Origin: an uncultured Eubacterium sp.
GTDB lineage: Bacteria > Bacillota > Clostridia > Lachnospirales > Lachnospiraceae
DNA length: 64,000 nucleotides
Assembly: GCA_900548465.1 (NCBI GenBank)
Contig: URKY01000005.1
Coordinates: 51,062-115,061 of the forward strand
Reading direction: 5' to 3'
Shown here: positions 26,571 to 35,465 of the stretch, in pieces
Layout of the letters: each line of letters begins with the position of its first letter
Position numbering within the stretch: the first letter of the stretch is position 1
The notes under the pieces: generated by a model
Databases searched by the model: none
The model's input: only the letters and a program-made list of their open reading frames with translations
Told to the model about the DNA's origin: nothing
Translations under genes and position numbers: made by a program

Positions 26571-27944
26571 TTATCGCTTATTAAGAGGAATATAGTTTTC
26601 CTTCTTAGCAACATTCATATAAGCAGGTCTGATAATCTTTCCTGCATTAATTATTTCCTCAATTCTGTGGGCACTCCAACCTGCCATTCTGGCAGCTGCA
26701 AACATTGGAGTATACAGTTCATCAGGAAGTCCTAACATAGAATATATAAATCCGCTATAGAAGTCTACGTTGGCACTTACGCTCTTTGTTCTCTTATGAG
26801 ATTTTGAGATTACTTCCGGAGCAATACGCTCTACATTTTCGTAAAGTTTTAATTCATCGGTACGTCCTTTTGCAACAGCCAGTTTTTTAGTGAAATCCTT
26901 TAAAAGTTCAGCTCTTGGATCTGATATTGCATATACTGCATGTCCAATACCATAAATCAAACCTGACTGGTCATATAATCTCTTGTCTAGGATACCCTTA
27001 AGATAGCTTTTGATTTCATCATCGTCGTTCCAGTCATCAACAGTTTCCTTCATGTTGTCAAACATATGCTTAACCTTAATGTTTGCACCACCATGTCTTG
27101 GACCTTTAAGAGAACCAAGAGAAGCGGCAATGGCTGAATATGTATCAGTACCTGAAGAAGAAACAACGTGTGTTGTAAATGTTGAGTTGTTACCACCGCC
27201 GTGTTCAGCATGAAGAACTAAAGCAAGGTCAAGAATTTTAGCTTCCAAATCCGTATATGAACTGTTAGGTCTTAAAAGTCTTAAAATATTTTCAGCTGTA
27301 GAAAGCTGTGGGTCAGGATTGATTATGTGTAAATCCTCGCCATGATGATAATGTCTCATGGCATGATAACTGTAAACTGAAATAAGTGGGATTCTCGCTA
27401 TAAGACTTAAACTCTGACGGACCACGTTAGGAATTGAAGTGTCATCGGGATTGTCATCCCAGGAATACAGTGATAGAACACATCTTGCCAACTGATTCAT
27501 CATGTCAGAACTTGTAGCTTTCATAATAATATCTCTTACGAAAGAAGTTGGAAGTGTTCTGTATTCTGCCAAAACATTATTAAAATTTTCAAGTCTTTTT
27601 TTGTTTGGAAGTTCACCGAAAAGTAAAAGATAAGTTACTTCTTCAAAACCAAAACGGTTCTCAGCAATAAATCCGTGAACGATTTCTTTTATATCAATTC
27701 CCCTGTAGAAAAGTTGACCTTTACAGGGAACGGACACACCATCAACAACGTCAAAAGAGTGTACATCACCGATTTCAGTAAGACCGGTTAAAACACCTGT
27801 ACCGCCTTTTTCACGAAGCCCACGTTTTACGTTGTATTTGTCGTATAAATCAGGGTCAATACAGGAATTAGTAATACATCTGTCAGCGTATTTGTTAATC
27901 TGAAGTGAAAGATTGTCTTTTATGTCGTATGGATTGTTTGTCAT
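26571..27944 (-). CDS. gltA: Citrate synthase
   Basis: Condenses acetyl-CoA and oxaloacetate to citrate. 457 aa, on the long side for the family. Catalytic motifs: LHAEHGGGNNSTF (first His), GPRHGGAN (second His) and GIGHAVYAISDPRA (Asp, Arg). First gene of a minus-strand operon with TAXI, gltS and the 77-aa gene. This suggests an oxidative branch to 2-oxoglutarate and glutamate. Methylcitrate synthase activity cannot be excluded from sequence. Confidence 0.93.
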   Translation of the reverse strand: MTNNPYDIKDNLSLQINKYADRCITNSCIDPDLYDKYNVKRGLREKGGTGVLTGLTEIGDVHSFDVVDGVSVPCKGQLFYRGIDIKEIVHGFIAENRFGFEEVTYLLLFGELPNKKRLENFNNVLAEYRTLPTSFVRDIIMKATSSDMMNQLARCVLSLYSWDDNPDDTSIPNVVRQSLSLIARIPLISVYSYHAMRHYHHGEDLHIINPDPQLSTAENILRLLRPNSSYTDLEAKILDLALVLHAEHGGGNNSTFTTHVVSSSGTDTYSAIAASLGSLKGPRHGGANIKVKHMFDNMKETVDDWNDDDEIKSYLKGILDKRLYDQSGLIYGIGHAVYAISDPRAELLKDFTKKLAVAKGRTDELKLYENVERIAPEVISKSHKRTKSVSANVDFYSGFIYSMLGLPDELYTPMFAAARMAGWSAHRIEEIINAGKIIRPAYMNVAKKENYIPLNKR

Positions 27945-27994
27945 GGTAGTATGTCCTCCTTATATTTTAAAATAATATTTGCTTTTGTCGTGTA

Positions 27995-28023
27995 ATTTTA
28001 CCACAAAACAGCTTTTTTCTCAA
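27995..28023 (-). promoter_or_regulatory. Promoter of the gltA operon
   Basis: Minus strand TTGAGA (28018-28023), 17-bp spacer, TAAAAT (27995-28000), then AAGGAGGA before the ATG at 27944. Confidence 0.65.
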
Positions 28024-28153
28024 CAAAGCCATAATAATAAAGAAAAAATATGTCACTATTTGTACAAATTAGAATTATTTTGTGTTAGAATAAAATAGAT
28101 TGTGTGTGCATATATGGCATTAACAATAATTAATACAAAAAAGAGGTCAGATA

Positions 28154-29482
28154 ATGGATATTTTTGACTACGCAAGAAATGTAAACAGTAAAAAAGAATC
28201 ACCCCTTGCAAGCAGGCTGAGACCTAAGACACTGGAACAGGTCGTGGGTCAGGAACACATTATAGGTAAGGGGAAATTATTATATAGAGCAATTAAGGCT
28301 GACAAAATAAGCTCAGTTATTTTTTATGGACCTCCGGGAACAGGAAAAACAACTTTGGCAAAAGTTATAGCCAATACAACCAGTGCTGAGTTTATGCAGT
28401 TAAATGCCACGGTTGCAGGAAAAAAAGATATGGAGGATGTTGTTTCCAAAGCTAAAATGAATATGGCTATGAATGGAAAGAAAACAATTCTTTTCGTAGA
28501 CGAAATACATCGTTTTAACAAGGGACAGCAGGATTATCTGTTACCATTTGTTGAGGATGGAACGGTAATATTAATCGGGGCCACTACTGAAAATCCATAT
28601 TTTGAAGTTAATTCAGCTCTTATATCCCGTTCAATTATATTTGAACTTCAACCATTAAGCGTTGAAAATATAAAAGAACTTATAAGAAGGGCTGTTACTG
28701 ACAAAGAAAATGGTATGGGAATTTACAATGCCTCAATAGATGAGGAGGCAGTGGAGTTTCTTGCTGAAATTTCCAACGGTGATGCCAGAACTGCCCTTAA
28801 TGCAGTTGAACTGGGAGTACTTACAACAGATCCGGATCAGAATGGAAAAATAAATATAACATTGGAAGTGGCGGAACAGTGTATCCAGAAAAGAGCATTA
28901 AAATATGACAAAGGCGGAGATAACCATTACGATACAATATCTGCATTCATAAAAAGCATGAGAGGTTCGGACCCTGACGCAGCAGTTTATTATCTGGCAA
29001 GAATGCTTTATGCAGGGGAAAATGTTGATTTCATTGCAAGAAGAATTATGATATGTGCAGCAGAGGATGTAGGAATGGCTAACCCTCAGGCATTAGTTGT
29101 GGCAACATCAGCAGCCCAGGCAGTTCATCAGGTTGGAATGCCGGAAGCACAGATTATTTTATCTGAGGCTGTAATATGTGTTGCAACATCCCCAAAAAGT
29201 AATTCAGCGTGCAATGCCATATTCTCAGCAATAGATAAGGTTAAAAATACGGTTACTGCCAAGGTTCCCGTACACCTTATGGATGCTCATTATAAGGGCT
29301 CTGCAAAATTGGGACACGGAATAGGTTATAAATATGCACACGATTATCCAAATCATTATGTGGATCAGCAGTATCTTCCTGACGGATTGGAAAATGAAAA
29401 ATTCTACAATCCGGGGGATTTGGGATACGAAAAGGAAATAAAGTCATATTTTGACATGATTAAGAACAATAAAAACAGTTGA
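28154..29482 (+). CDS. rarA: Replication-associated recombination protein RarA/MgsA
   Basis: 442-aa AAA+ ATPase of stalled replication forks, related to clamp loaders. PLASRLRPKTLEQVVGQ opening, Walker A GPPGTGKT near 59-66, Walker B FVDEIHR, sensor region GATTENPYFEVNSALISRS, then the C-terminal tetramerisation part with GGDNHYDTISAFIKS and RMLYAGENVDFIARR. Normal length. The next gene begins 10 bases after its stop, so rarA and the following trio may share a transcript. Confidence 0.94.
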   Translation: MDIFDYARNVNSKKESPLASRLRPKTLEQVVGQEHIIGKGKLLYRAIKADKISSVIFYGPPGTGKTTLAKVIANTTSAEFMQLNATVAGKKDMEDVVSKAKMNMAMNGKKTILFVDEIHRFNKGQQDYLLPFVEDGTVILIGATTENPYFEVNSALISRSIIFELQPLSVENIKELIRRAVTDKENGMGIYNASIDEEAVEFLAEISNGDARTALNAVELGVLTTDPDQNGKINITLEVAEQCIQKRALKYDKGGDNHYDTISAFIKSMRGSDPDAAVYYLARMLYAGENVDFIARRIMICAAEDVGMANPQALVVATSAAQAVHQVGMPEAQIILSEAVICVATSPKSNSACNAIFSAIDKVKNTVTAKVPVHLMDAHYKGSAKLGHGIGYKYAHDYPNHYVDQQYLPDGLENEKFYNPGDLGYEKEIKSYFDMIKNNKNS

Positions 29483-29492
29483 GGTATTTTAA

Positions 29493-32400
29493 TTGAAAGC
29501 ATTAATGGAAAGACTTGCTTCAGGTAATGCGGCATATGAAACACCTGATGCACAGATATCTGAAAATAAAATAACAGTTGAGTTAGAGCAGGGAAGTTTT
29601 ACAGAAGGAGAAATAAACATCATAGGAAAGAACAATGCAGCTATAAAGGGTGCTGTTTTTTCAACGGATAGTCATATTTCTTTTGAAAATAATCAGATTA
29701 ACGGAATTAATAATGTTGTTAAATATACTGCCCACAGCCAAAATTTATTGCCGGGACAGATATGTAGTGGAACAATAAGTATTGTTACAACAGCCGGTGA
29801 TTATGCAATTCCATTTTCGATAACTGTCAGAGAAAAAATAATAGAATCTGTTATTGGCAGAATAGACAATCTTGATGATTTCGTAAATCTTGTAAGAAAA
29901 AGTTATGACGACGCATTATGTATGTTTTTGTCAGATGAATTTTGTGATGATTTCCTTAAAGATGATACTCATGCCATAAATCTTTATAAGCAGGTAAGAA
30001 GAAATTCTACACCTCAGATTGCAATGGAGGAATTCCTTGTTGGAATGAATCTCAAGGACAGAGTTGTAATTAGTCTTAAGGAAGATTTTAAGGAATGCAT
30101 GAACATTACGGAAAACTATGGTGATGCCATAAATGTTTGTCGTAGCACATGGGGATATATTGATATTGACGTGGAGGTTATTGGTGACTTTTTCTATAAC
30201 TGCAGGGATAAAATAACCGGTGACATGTTTAATGGCAAAATTGCAGAATATCAGTATTATATAGACGTGGAAAAGTTACATGGCGGAAGCAACTGTGGAA
30301 AGATAATTTTCAGAACTGCCAATGAAACGGTAAAATATGACATTGTTGTAGTAAACGAAAAAAACGACAATGATGATTATATTAGAAATAAAAGAAGCGA
30401 CGTAAATCTTGTTAAACGCTATCTGGATTTCAGACTTGGACTTGTAGACGGAAAAAAATGGATGGCAGAAACTTTGGATATTGCAGAGCAGAGACTGATG
30501 AAAAATAAAAATGACTCTACAGGTCTTTTGGCAAAAGCCCAGATTTCCATTTTGCAGAATCAGATGGAGCAGGCAAAAACTTACTTGGAGAGGGCTTCTA
30601 AGGTTGTGGCAATAAAAGGTGTTTCAGACATTATAAGATATTGCTATTACTTATATGTAAGATCATTGTATGAATGTAATTCTGAATTTACTGAAAAAGT
30701 TAAAAGGGAAGTTCAGAAGTATTTTGAAAGAGGATACGATAAGTGGCAGCTGCTCTGGATACTATTCTATATAGATGACAGATACAGTGAAAATCCAAGC
30801 CTAAAATATACAGTGATTAAGAAGATGTTTAATAATGGATGCTGCAGTCCAATTATGTATTTTGAAGCTGCAAGTGTTTTAAATCAGCAGCCTGAACTTC
30901 TCAGAATGATGAACAGATTTGAAATTCAGGTACTGAATTTTGCCGGAAAGTATCATATGGTAAGTCTTGATTTGGCAAAACAGGCGTCTGATATTATTAA
31001 CAGAGAGAGAGACTTTAATCCTAACTATATAAGAATTTTAAGCAGAATATATAAAGATACAGAATGTGAGGATGTACTTTACAGTATTTGTGGTGCCATA
31101 GTTAACGGCAAAAAAGTAGGCCACGAATACAATCACTGGCTTGAAGAGGGGGTAAGGAGAGAATTAAAGATAACTAATCTTTATGAACATTACATTTATA
31201 CAATAGATACTTCAAATTATAATCCATTGGAGAAGGGAGCATATAAATATTTTTCATATGGTACGGAAACATTAATGTTTAACCGTGATTATTTCTATGC
31301 AAACATGATTGAAAATATTGATGAAGAAGATGAATTGTATGAGAAATATAAGGATGGTCTTGAAAAGTACGCAGCCATCCAGCTAAAACAGGGAAACAAC
31401 AATCTTCATATGAGGAAGATTTACTCAAGAGTTATAGACGACAAATTTATTGATGAGGAATTAACAGAACGTATGCCGGAAATTCTTCATACATACAGAA
31501 TTACCGTTAACAATAAAAACGTAAGAAATGTTATTGTTAATCATAAGGAAGTGACTACAATACAGTCAGAACCTATCGTAAATAACGAAGCATATGTTGT
31601 TCTTTATACGGAAAATCCGGTTATTGTATTTATGGACAATAACGGAAGGGTTTTAGCTGATTTAGAGTATAAATTAGAACCTATGACAATAGACTGTAAT
31701 GTTGTGGACAGAGGTGAAAACCTTATGACTAAACTGATGTATATTGAGAAAATCATGAAAACTCCGGCTGACTATAAGGGAAAAATAAAAGAATTAAAGG
31801 AAATTGTTGAAGAGCCTAAACTGACAGAAGAATTTAGAAGTCAGTTAAGGGAATTTATAGCAGATTATTATTTCAAAGGACTGGATTTGGGGTGTGATGA
31901 CAATTATCTTTTGGAAATTAAGTTAGATCTCTTATCCCAGGAGTCAAGAATAAAATTAATAGAGGTATTAATAGACAGAAATCTTATAGAAGAGGTCTAT
32001 CCATATCTTGCAAAATACGGCTATACAAATATCAGAAAGGACATGATACAACAGGTTTGCCTTAACCTTGTTACCAAAACTGAATATGCAGGTAATCCGC
32101 TTGTAACTGAAATGTGTGGCGAAATATTCAGAAACGGATGCAGGGATGAAAAGGTACTTAAGTATCTTGGAAAGTATTACGAGTCAGGAACACCTGAGTT
32201 ATATCAGATATATCTTGCAATAGAAGAAAAAGGAATACAGGATAATACAATGGCGGAGAATCTCCTTGTTCAGTATATTTTCGAAGGAAATATAAATGAG
32301 AAGATTTATAAAATATATGAATCTTATTTGAAAGGTGCCACTGCCACGGTAATAAGAAAAGCATTTTACACATATGTATGCTATAACTGTTTTATTAAAA

Positions 32401-33029
32401 AAATTCAGTGTCCTGATATTGTATGGGAAATATTAGAGCAGGAGTATGACAACCGACTGGCAACGTCTTTGGTATGTAAACTTGCATTTATTGAAGAAAT
32501 GTCAAAGAGAAGTAATTTGACGGAACGTCAGGTTAAAATTACTGAACGTCTAATTACAGGGCTGGCGGAAGACAATATAAACTTTGAGTTTTACAAGAAG
32601 TTCAGTAAGTGGTTTAACATACCGTATAATCTGGTAGACAAAACAATAATTGACTTTAGAACGAATCCGAAACACAAAGTGGAAATAACATATGTTCTTA
32701 CGACTTCAGAAGGTAAAAAAGCTCCGGTAACAGTGGAGATGGAAACCAACTATAAGGGAATTTTCACAAAAGAATTTATAATGTTTTATGGTGAAAAAAT
32801 TGACTATCAGATAAAGGAATATTCAGACGAATATCCATATGGAAAAGTAGTAGATAACAGTTCAATAAGAATATCCGACAAAAATGCTTACAATAATGAA
32901 AGCCGTTTCGGAATGATTAACGGAATGCTTATTTGTAAGGATTTAGGAAAAGATGAAGTAGCAAGAGAAATGATGCAGTCTTATCAGTTATGTAAGACGG
33001 CAGGCAGGGAAATATTTAGATTATTATAA
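29493..33029 (+). CDS. Large DUF5717-like repeat protein (trio gene 1)
   Basis: 1178 aa. I associate it with DUF5717, a Lachnospiraceae family of unknown function. Residues about 15-115 look like an Ig-type beta sandwich (ITVELEQGSF, GTISIVTTAGDYAIPFSITV). The central 300-1050 is almost all helical with TPR/solenoid spacing (for example LLAKAQISILQNQMEQAKTY near 350). A second beta-rich domain (KHKVEITYVLTTSEGKKAPV) occurs near 1065, with a final helix. No signal peptide, so cytoplasmic. TTG start at 29493 after GAGGT. A Hsp70-like gene and a TPR gene follow. Confidence 0.8.
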   Translation: MKALMERLASGNAAYETPDAQISENKITVELEQGSFTEGEINIIGKNNAAIKGAVFSTDSHISFENNQINGINNVVKYTAHSQNLLPGQICSGTISIVTTAGDYAIPFSITVREKIIESVIGRIDNLDDFVNLVRKSYDDALCMFLSDEFCDDFLKDDTHAINLYKQVRRNSTPQIAMEEFLVGMNLKDRVVISLKEDFKECMNITENYGDAINVCRSTWGYIDIDVEVIGDFFYNCRDKITGDMFNGKIAEYQYYIDVEKLHGGSNCGKIIFRTANETVKYDIVVVNEKNDNDDYIRNKRSDVNLVKRYLDFRLGLVDGKKWMAETLDIAEQRLMKNKNDSTGLLAKAQISILQNQMEQAKTYLERASKVVAIKGVSDIIRYCYYLYVRSLYECNSEFTEKVKREVQKYFERGYDKWQLLWILFYIDDRYSENPSLKYTVIKKMFNNGCCSPIMYFEAASVLNQQPELLRMMNRFEIQVLNFAGKYHMVSLDLAKQASDIINRERDFNPNYIRILSRIYKDTECEDVLYSICGAIVNGKKVGHEYNHWLEEGVRRELKITNLYEHYIYTIDTSNYNPLEKGAYKYFSYGTETLMFNRDYFYANMIENIDEEDELYEKYKDGLEKYAAIQLKQGNNNLHMRKIYSRVIDDKFIDEELTERMPEILHTYRITVNNKNVRNVIVNHKEVTTIQSEPIVNNEAYVVLYTENPVIVFMDNNGRVLADLEYKLEPMTIDCNVVDRGENLMTKLMYIEKIMKTPADYKGKIKELKEIVEEPKLTEEFRSQLREFIADYYFKGLDLGCDDNYLLEIKLDLLSQESRIKLIEVLIDRNLIEEVYPYLAKYGYTNIRKDMIQQVCLNLVTKTEYAGNPLVTEMCGEIFRNGCRDEKVLKYLGKYYESGTPELYQIYLAIEEKGIQDNTMAENLLVQYIFEGNINEKIYKIYESYLKGATATVIRKAFYTYVCYNCFIKKIQCPDIVWEILEQEYDNRLATSLVCKLAFIEEMSKRSNLTERQVKITERLITGLAEDNINFEFYKKFSKWFNIPYNLVDKTIIDFRTNPKHKVEITYVLTTSEGKKAPVTVEMETNYKGIFTKEFIMFYGEKIDYQIKEYSDEYPYGKVVDNSSIRISDKNAYNNESRFGMINGMLICKDLGKDEVAREMMQSYQLCKTAGREIFRLL

Positions 33030-33056
33030 ATACAGCCGTTACGGGAGGAAACAAAA

Positions 33057-34298
33057 TTGAAGAAGGAATTAATTCTTGGAATAGATTTTTCCAGAGACTA
33101 TTCGCAACTTGCATATATTGATAATAGCGGAAATCCCCAGTCTATCAGTATGGGAACAAAGGACAACTACCTGATACCTACAGCGGTCTGCTATAACAAA
33201 GATTTAGACGAATGGTCTGCCGGAGAAGAGGCAATAAACAAAAGCCGTTTGGAAAACAGCACATTATATACGGATTTACCTGAAATGTTTACTAGTGGGA
33301 CAGACAGGGAACTGTTAGAAAAAATTACTTCGGCATTTATGTCATATTTAATAAAGCTGGCAGTAAATTACAGTAATGGACGTTTAATAAAAAACGTACT
33401 CGTTACGGTAAACGAAGTTAATCCTGAAATATCTGATGGAATTATGAAAGTGTTTACTGACCACGGATATAATGGAGATGACATAAGGGTTATCAGTCAT
33501 TCAGAAAGTTTTGTATATTATGTATTAAATCAGAACAGTGATATATGGATTAACAAAGTATATTTTCTGGAATTAAACAGACATGAATTTTTGCTAAGAA
33601 AGCTGGATGTTGTAAAGGGTAGAGAACCACACGTTGCAGATGTAACAGTGAAAGACATAAGCGATATGCTTACATTAGATGTGGCATCTAAAGATATGGA
33701 TTATGCGGACAATACCCTGGCAAAATTTTTAGAAGAAGAATTAAAGAAAAATGTTGTGTCAGGAATATATTTATCAGGAGAAGGTTTTTATCTTGAAGGC
33801 TGGCACAAAACCTTGTCAACAATCTGCAGAAACAGACGTGTATTTAAGGGAAATAATCTTATAGTAAAGGGAGCAGGTTATGGCGCAAAAGAAAACTTCC
33901 TGCCACCTACTCTTGACAGATATTTAATTTCCTGTAAAGGAAGAACAAGGGTAAGGGTAGTAATGGATGTAAATTACAAGGATAAAGACAGTACAGTTAC
34001 CCTTTCAAATATAGGTGAATATTGGTATCAGGCAAAATCAAAGGTTGAATGTATAATGGAAAAACCTACTGTGGCGGTTTTCGAAGTACAGGATTTAATT
34101 AATCATACAACGGAATCATTTAAGGTAGATTTAAGGGATTTTCCGGAAAGAGAGCCTAATACTACAAGAATTGAAGTTAAATTCAGATATATAACTGAAA
34201 ACAAAATAGAAGTTCAGATAACGGACTTAGGATTTGGAGAATTCTTTGAAAGTTCAGGAATATCCGTCAAAAAAGAGGTTGTATTAAGTGAACTGTAA
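33057..34298 (+). CDS. Hsp70-like ATPase, DUF5716-like (trio gene 2)
   Basis: 413 aa with Hsp70 architecture in miniature. The first phosphate loop is LGIDFSRDYSQLAYID (about 6-22). LIPTAVCYNKD..WSAGEEA matches the Hsp70 PSVVAF..VGEEA step. IYLSGEGF sits where Hsp70 has LVGG, and GAGYGA where it has GAA. The C-terminal 110 residues resemble the substrate-binding beta sandwich: IEVKFRYITENKIEV beside [15 protein letters not shown] of DnaK in this same window. The EEVD-type lid is missing. TTG start after GGGAGG, 27 bases past gene 1. ATPase and chaperone activity are inference. Confidence 0.78.
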   Translation: MKKELILGIDFSRDYSQLAYIDNSGNPQSISMGTKDNYLIPTAVCYNKDLDEWSAGEEAINKSRLENSTLYTDLPEMFTSGTDRELLEKITSAFMSYLIKLAVNYSNGRLIKNVLVTVNEVNPEISDGIMKVFTDHGYNGDDIRVISHSESFVYYVLNQNSDIWINKVYFLELNRHEFLLRKLDVVKGREPHVADVTVKDISDMLTLDVASKDMDYADNTLAKFLEEELKKNVVSGIYLSGEGFYLEGWHKTLSTICRNRRVFKGNNLIVKGAGYGAKENFLPPTLDRYLISCKGRTRVRVVMDVNYKDKDSTVTLSNIGEYWYQAKSKVECIMEKPTVAVFEVQDLINHTTESFKVDLRDFPEREPNTTRIEVKFRYITENKIEVQITDLGFGEFFESSGISVKKEVVLSEL

Positions 34299-34330
34299 GA
34301 GACAGACAAGAAACATACAGGAGGTGGACG

Positions 34331-35110
34331 ATGAATAGTATTAAGTTATGTACGATACACACAGACAAGCCTTATTATATTAAGGAAGTAAACAAAAATA
34401 TTTATTCAATAGAAGAACTTAGTTACTATTTATATAACTATTTATATTTGGTAGATGATCAGTTCTTTAGTGAAGAGTTAATTGAATATATTGAAAAAGA
34501 TTTAGACCAGCCTAATATAGCTGCCGGCATAAGACAGAGTATTGCAAATGAAGGTGAAATTGGTGAAAAAATTTCCTTTATAATAAAAAATTCAGGATAT
34601 TATACGGAAATAATGGAAGAAAAATTAGGCAATCATTTAAAGGGGCTTAATTCAAAAACTTCCGCTGAAAGAATGAAGGCTAAGGCAGACATACTTATGG
34701 ATACGGCAAAATATAACATGGCAATAAATTATTACAGCACAATATTAAATAAATCCTTAAATAATGAACTGCCGGAGCGTTTTTATGGAGATGTTTATAA
34801 TAATCTGGGTGTGGCCTATGCAAGACTTTTTGAATATGAGCATGCAGCAGCAGCCTTCAGATGTGCCTACAGATTAAATAATGCCAATGAATCATTGGAA
34901 TCAATAATTATGTGTGACCTTCTTTCAGATAACGAAAAAAGACTAAAAATTGACAAAGACAAATATAGCGTAAGTGATACAGTTATAAACCGTCTACGTG
35001 CGGAAATAATCAAATTAAAAGTACAGATACAGTCTAACTGGGATAATAACAGAGATTTAGATTTTATAAGACAGTGCCAGAAAGAGTATATTGTGGAAAT
35101 AAACAGTTAA
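34331..35110 (+). CDS. TPR protein (trio gene 3)
   Basis: 259 aa, soluble. The N-terminal 110 residues are an unrecognised helical domain (YSIEELSYYLYNYLYLVDDQFF). Residues about 115-200 contain two to three TPR-like helix pairs: AKADILMDTAKYNMAINYY, then YNNLGVAYARLFEYEHAAAAF. A charged C-terminal helix ends the protein. ATG 34331 follows CAGGAGGTGG. Third member of the trio and last gene before the valS T-box; by analogy with TPR co-chaperones it may bind the Hsp70-like protein. Confidence 0.78.
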   Translation: MNSIKLCTIHTDKPYYIKEVNKNIYSIEELSYYLYNYLYLVDDQFFSEELIEYIEKDLDQPNIAAGIRQSIANEGEIGEKISFIIKNSGYYTEIMEEKLGNHLKGLNSKTSAERMKAKADILMDTAKYNMAINYYSTILNKSLNNELPERFYGDVYNNLGVAYARLFEYEHAAAAFRCAYRLNNANESLESIIMCDLLSDNEKRLKIDKDKYSVSDTVINRLRAEIIKLKVQIQSNWDNNRDLDFIRQCQKEYIVEINS

Positions 35111-35120
35111 TTGTTGGTAG

Positions 35121-35149
35121 TTGACAAATAAGTTCAAAATCTTTATGAT
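35121..35149 (+). promoter_or_regulatory. Promoter of the valS T-box transcript
   Basis: TTGACA (35121-35126), 17-bp spacer, TATGAT (35144-35149); RNA start near 35156. Confidence 0.75.
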
Positions 35150-35155
35150 AAATAA

Positions 35156-35421
35156 ATAGGTTTAAATGCGTTACAGAAAAGGAGTAGCAGATAATCTTCC
35201 ATAGAGAGAAAGGGATGGTGGAAGCCTTTCGAAGCAGTGTCTGTGAAGGTAGTTTCTTAGCAGTTATGGTGAGAAAGAGTTATTGTTACTGATTAGCCAT
35301 AGCCGGTTCGTCTCCGTTATAAGATAAGATAAGAAAAAACAAAGGTGGTACCGCGAAGAAATCGCCCTTTGGTACTGCTTAACATAAGAAAAGGAGCAGT
35401 TACAGCTGCTCCTTTTCTTGT
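35156..35421 (+). promoter_or_regulatory. T-box riboswitch, valine specifier GUA
   Basis: Leader RNA that senses uncharged tRNA-Val. AGTA of the loop-E motif at 35183-35186, apical GGATGGTG near 35213-35220, then GTGAA followed after one base by GTA (35249-35251), which is the specifier position in the glyQS T-box and reads valine. The conserved T-box AAAGGTGGTACCGCG is at 35341-35355 and pairs with CGCCCTTT to form the antiterminator. The terminator is listed separately. Confidence 0.93.
35386..35419 (+). terminator. Regulated terminator of the T-box leader
   Basis: AAGAAAAGGAGCAG (35386-35399) pairs perfectly with CTGCTCCTTTTCTT (35406-35419). ACTGCT (35374-35379) can compete for AGCAGT in the left arm. 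Confidence 0.8.
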
Positions 35422-35465
35422 CGGTAGAGCAATTTAAAATCAATTACAGGAATGGAGAAAAAGCT

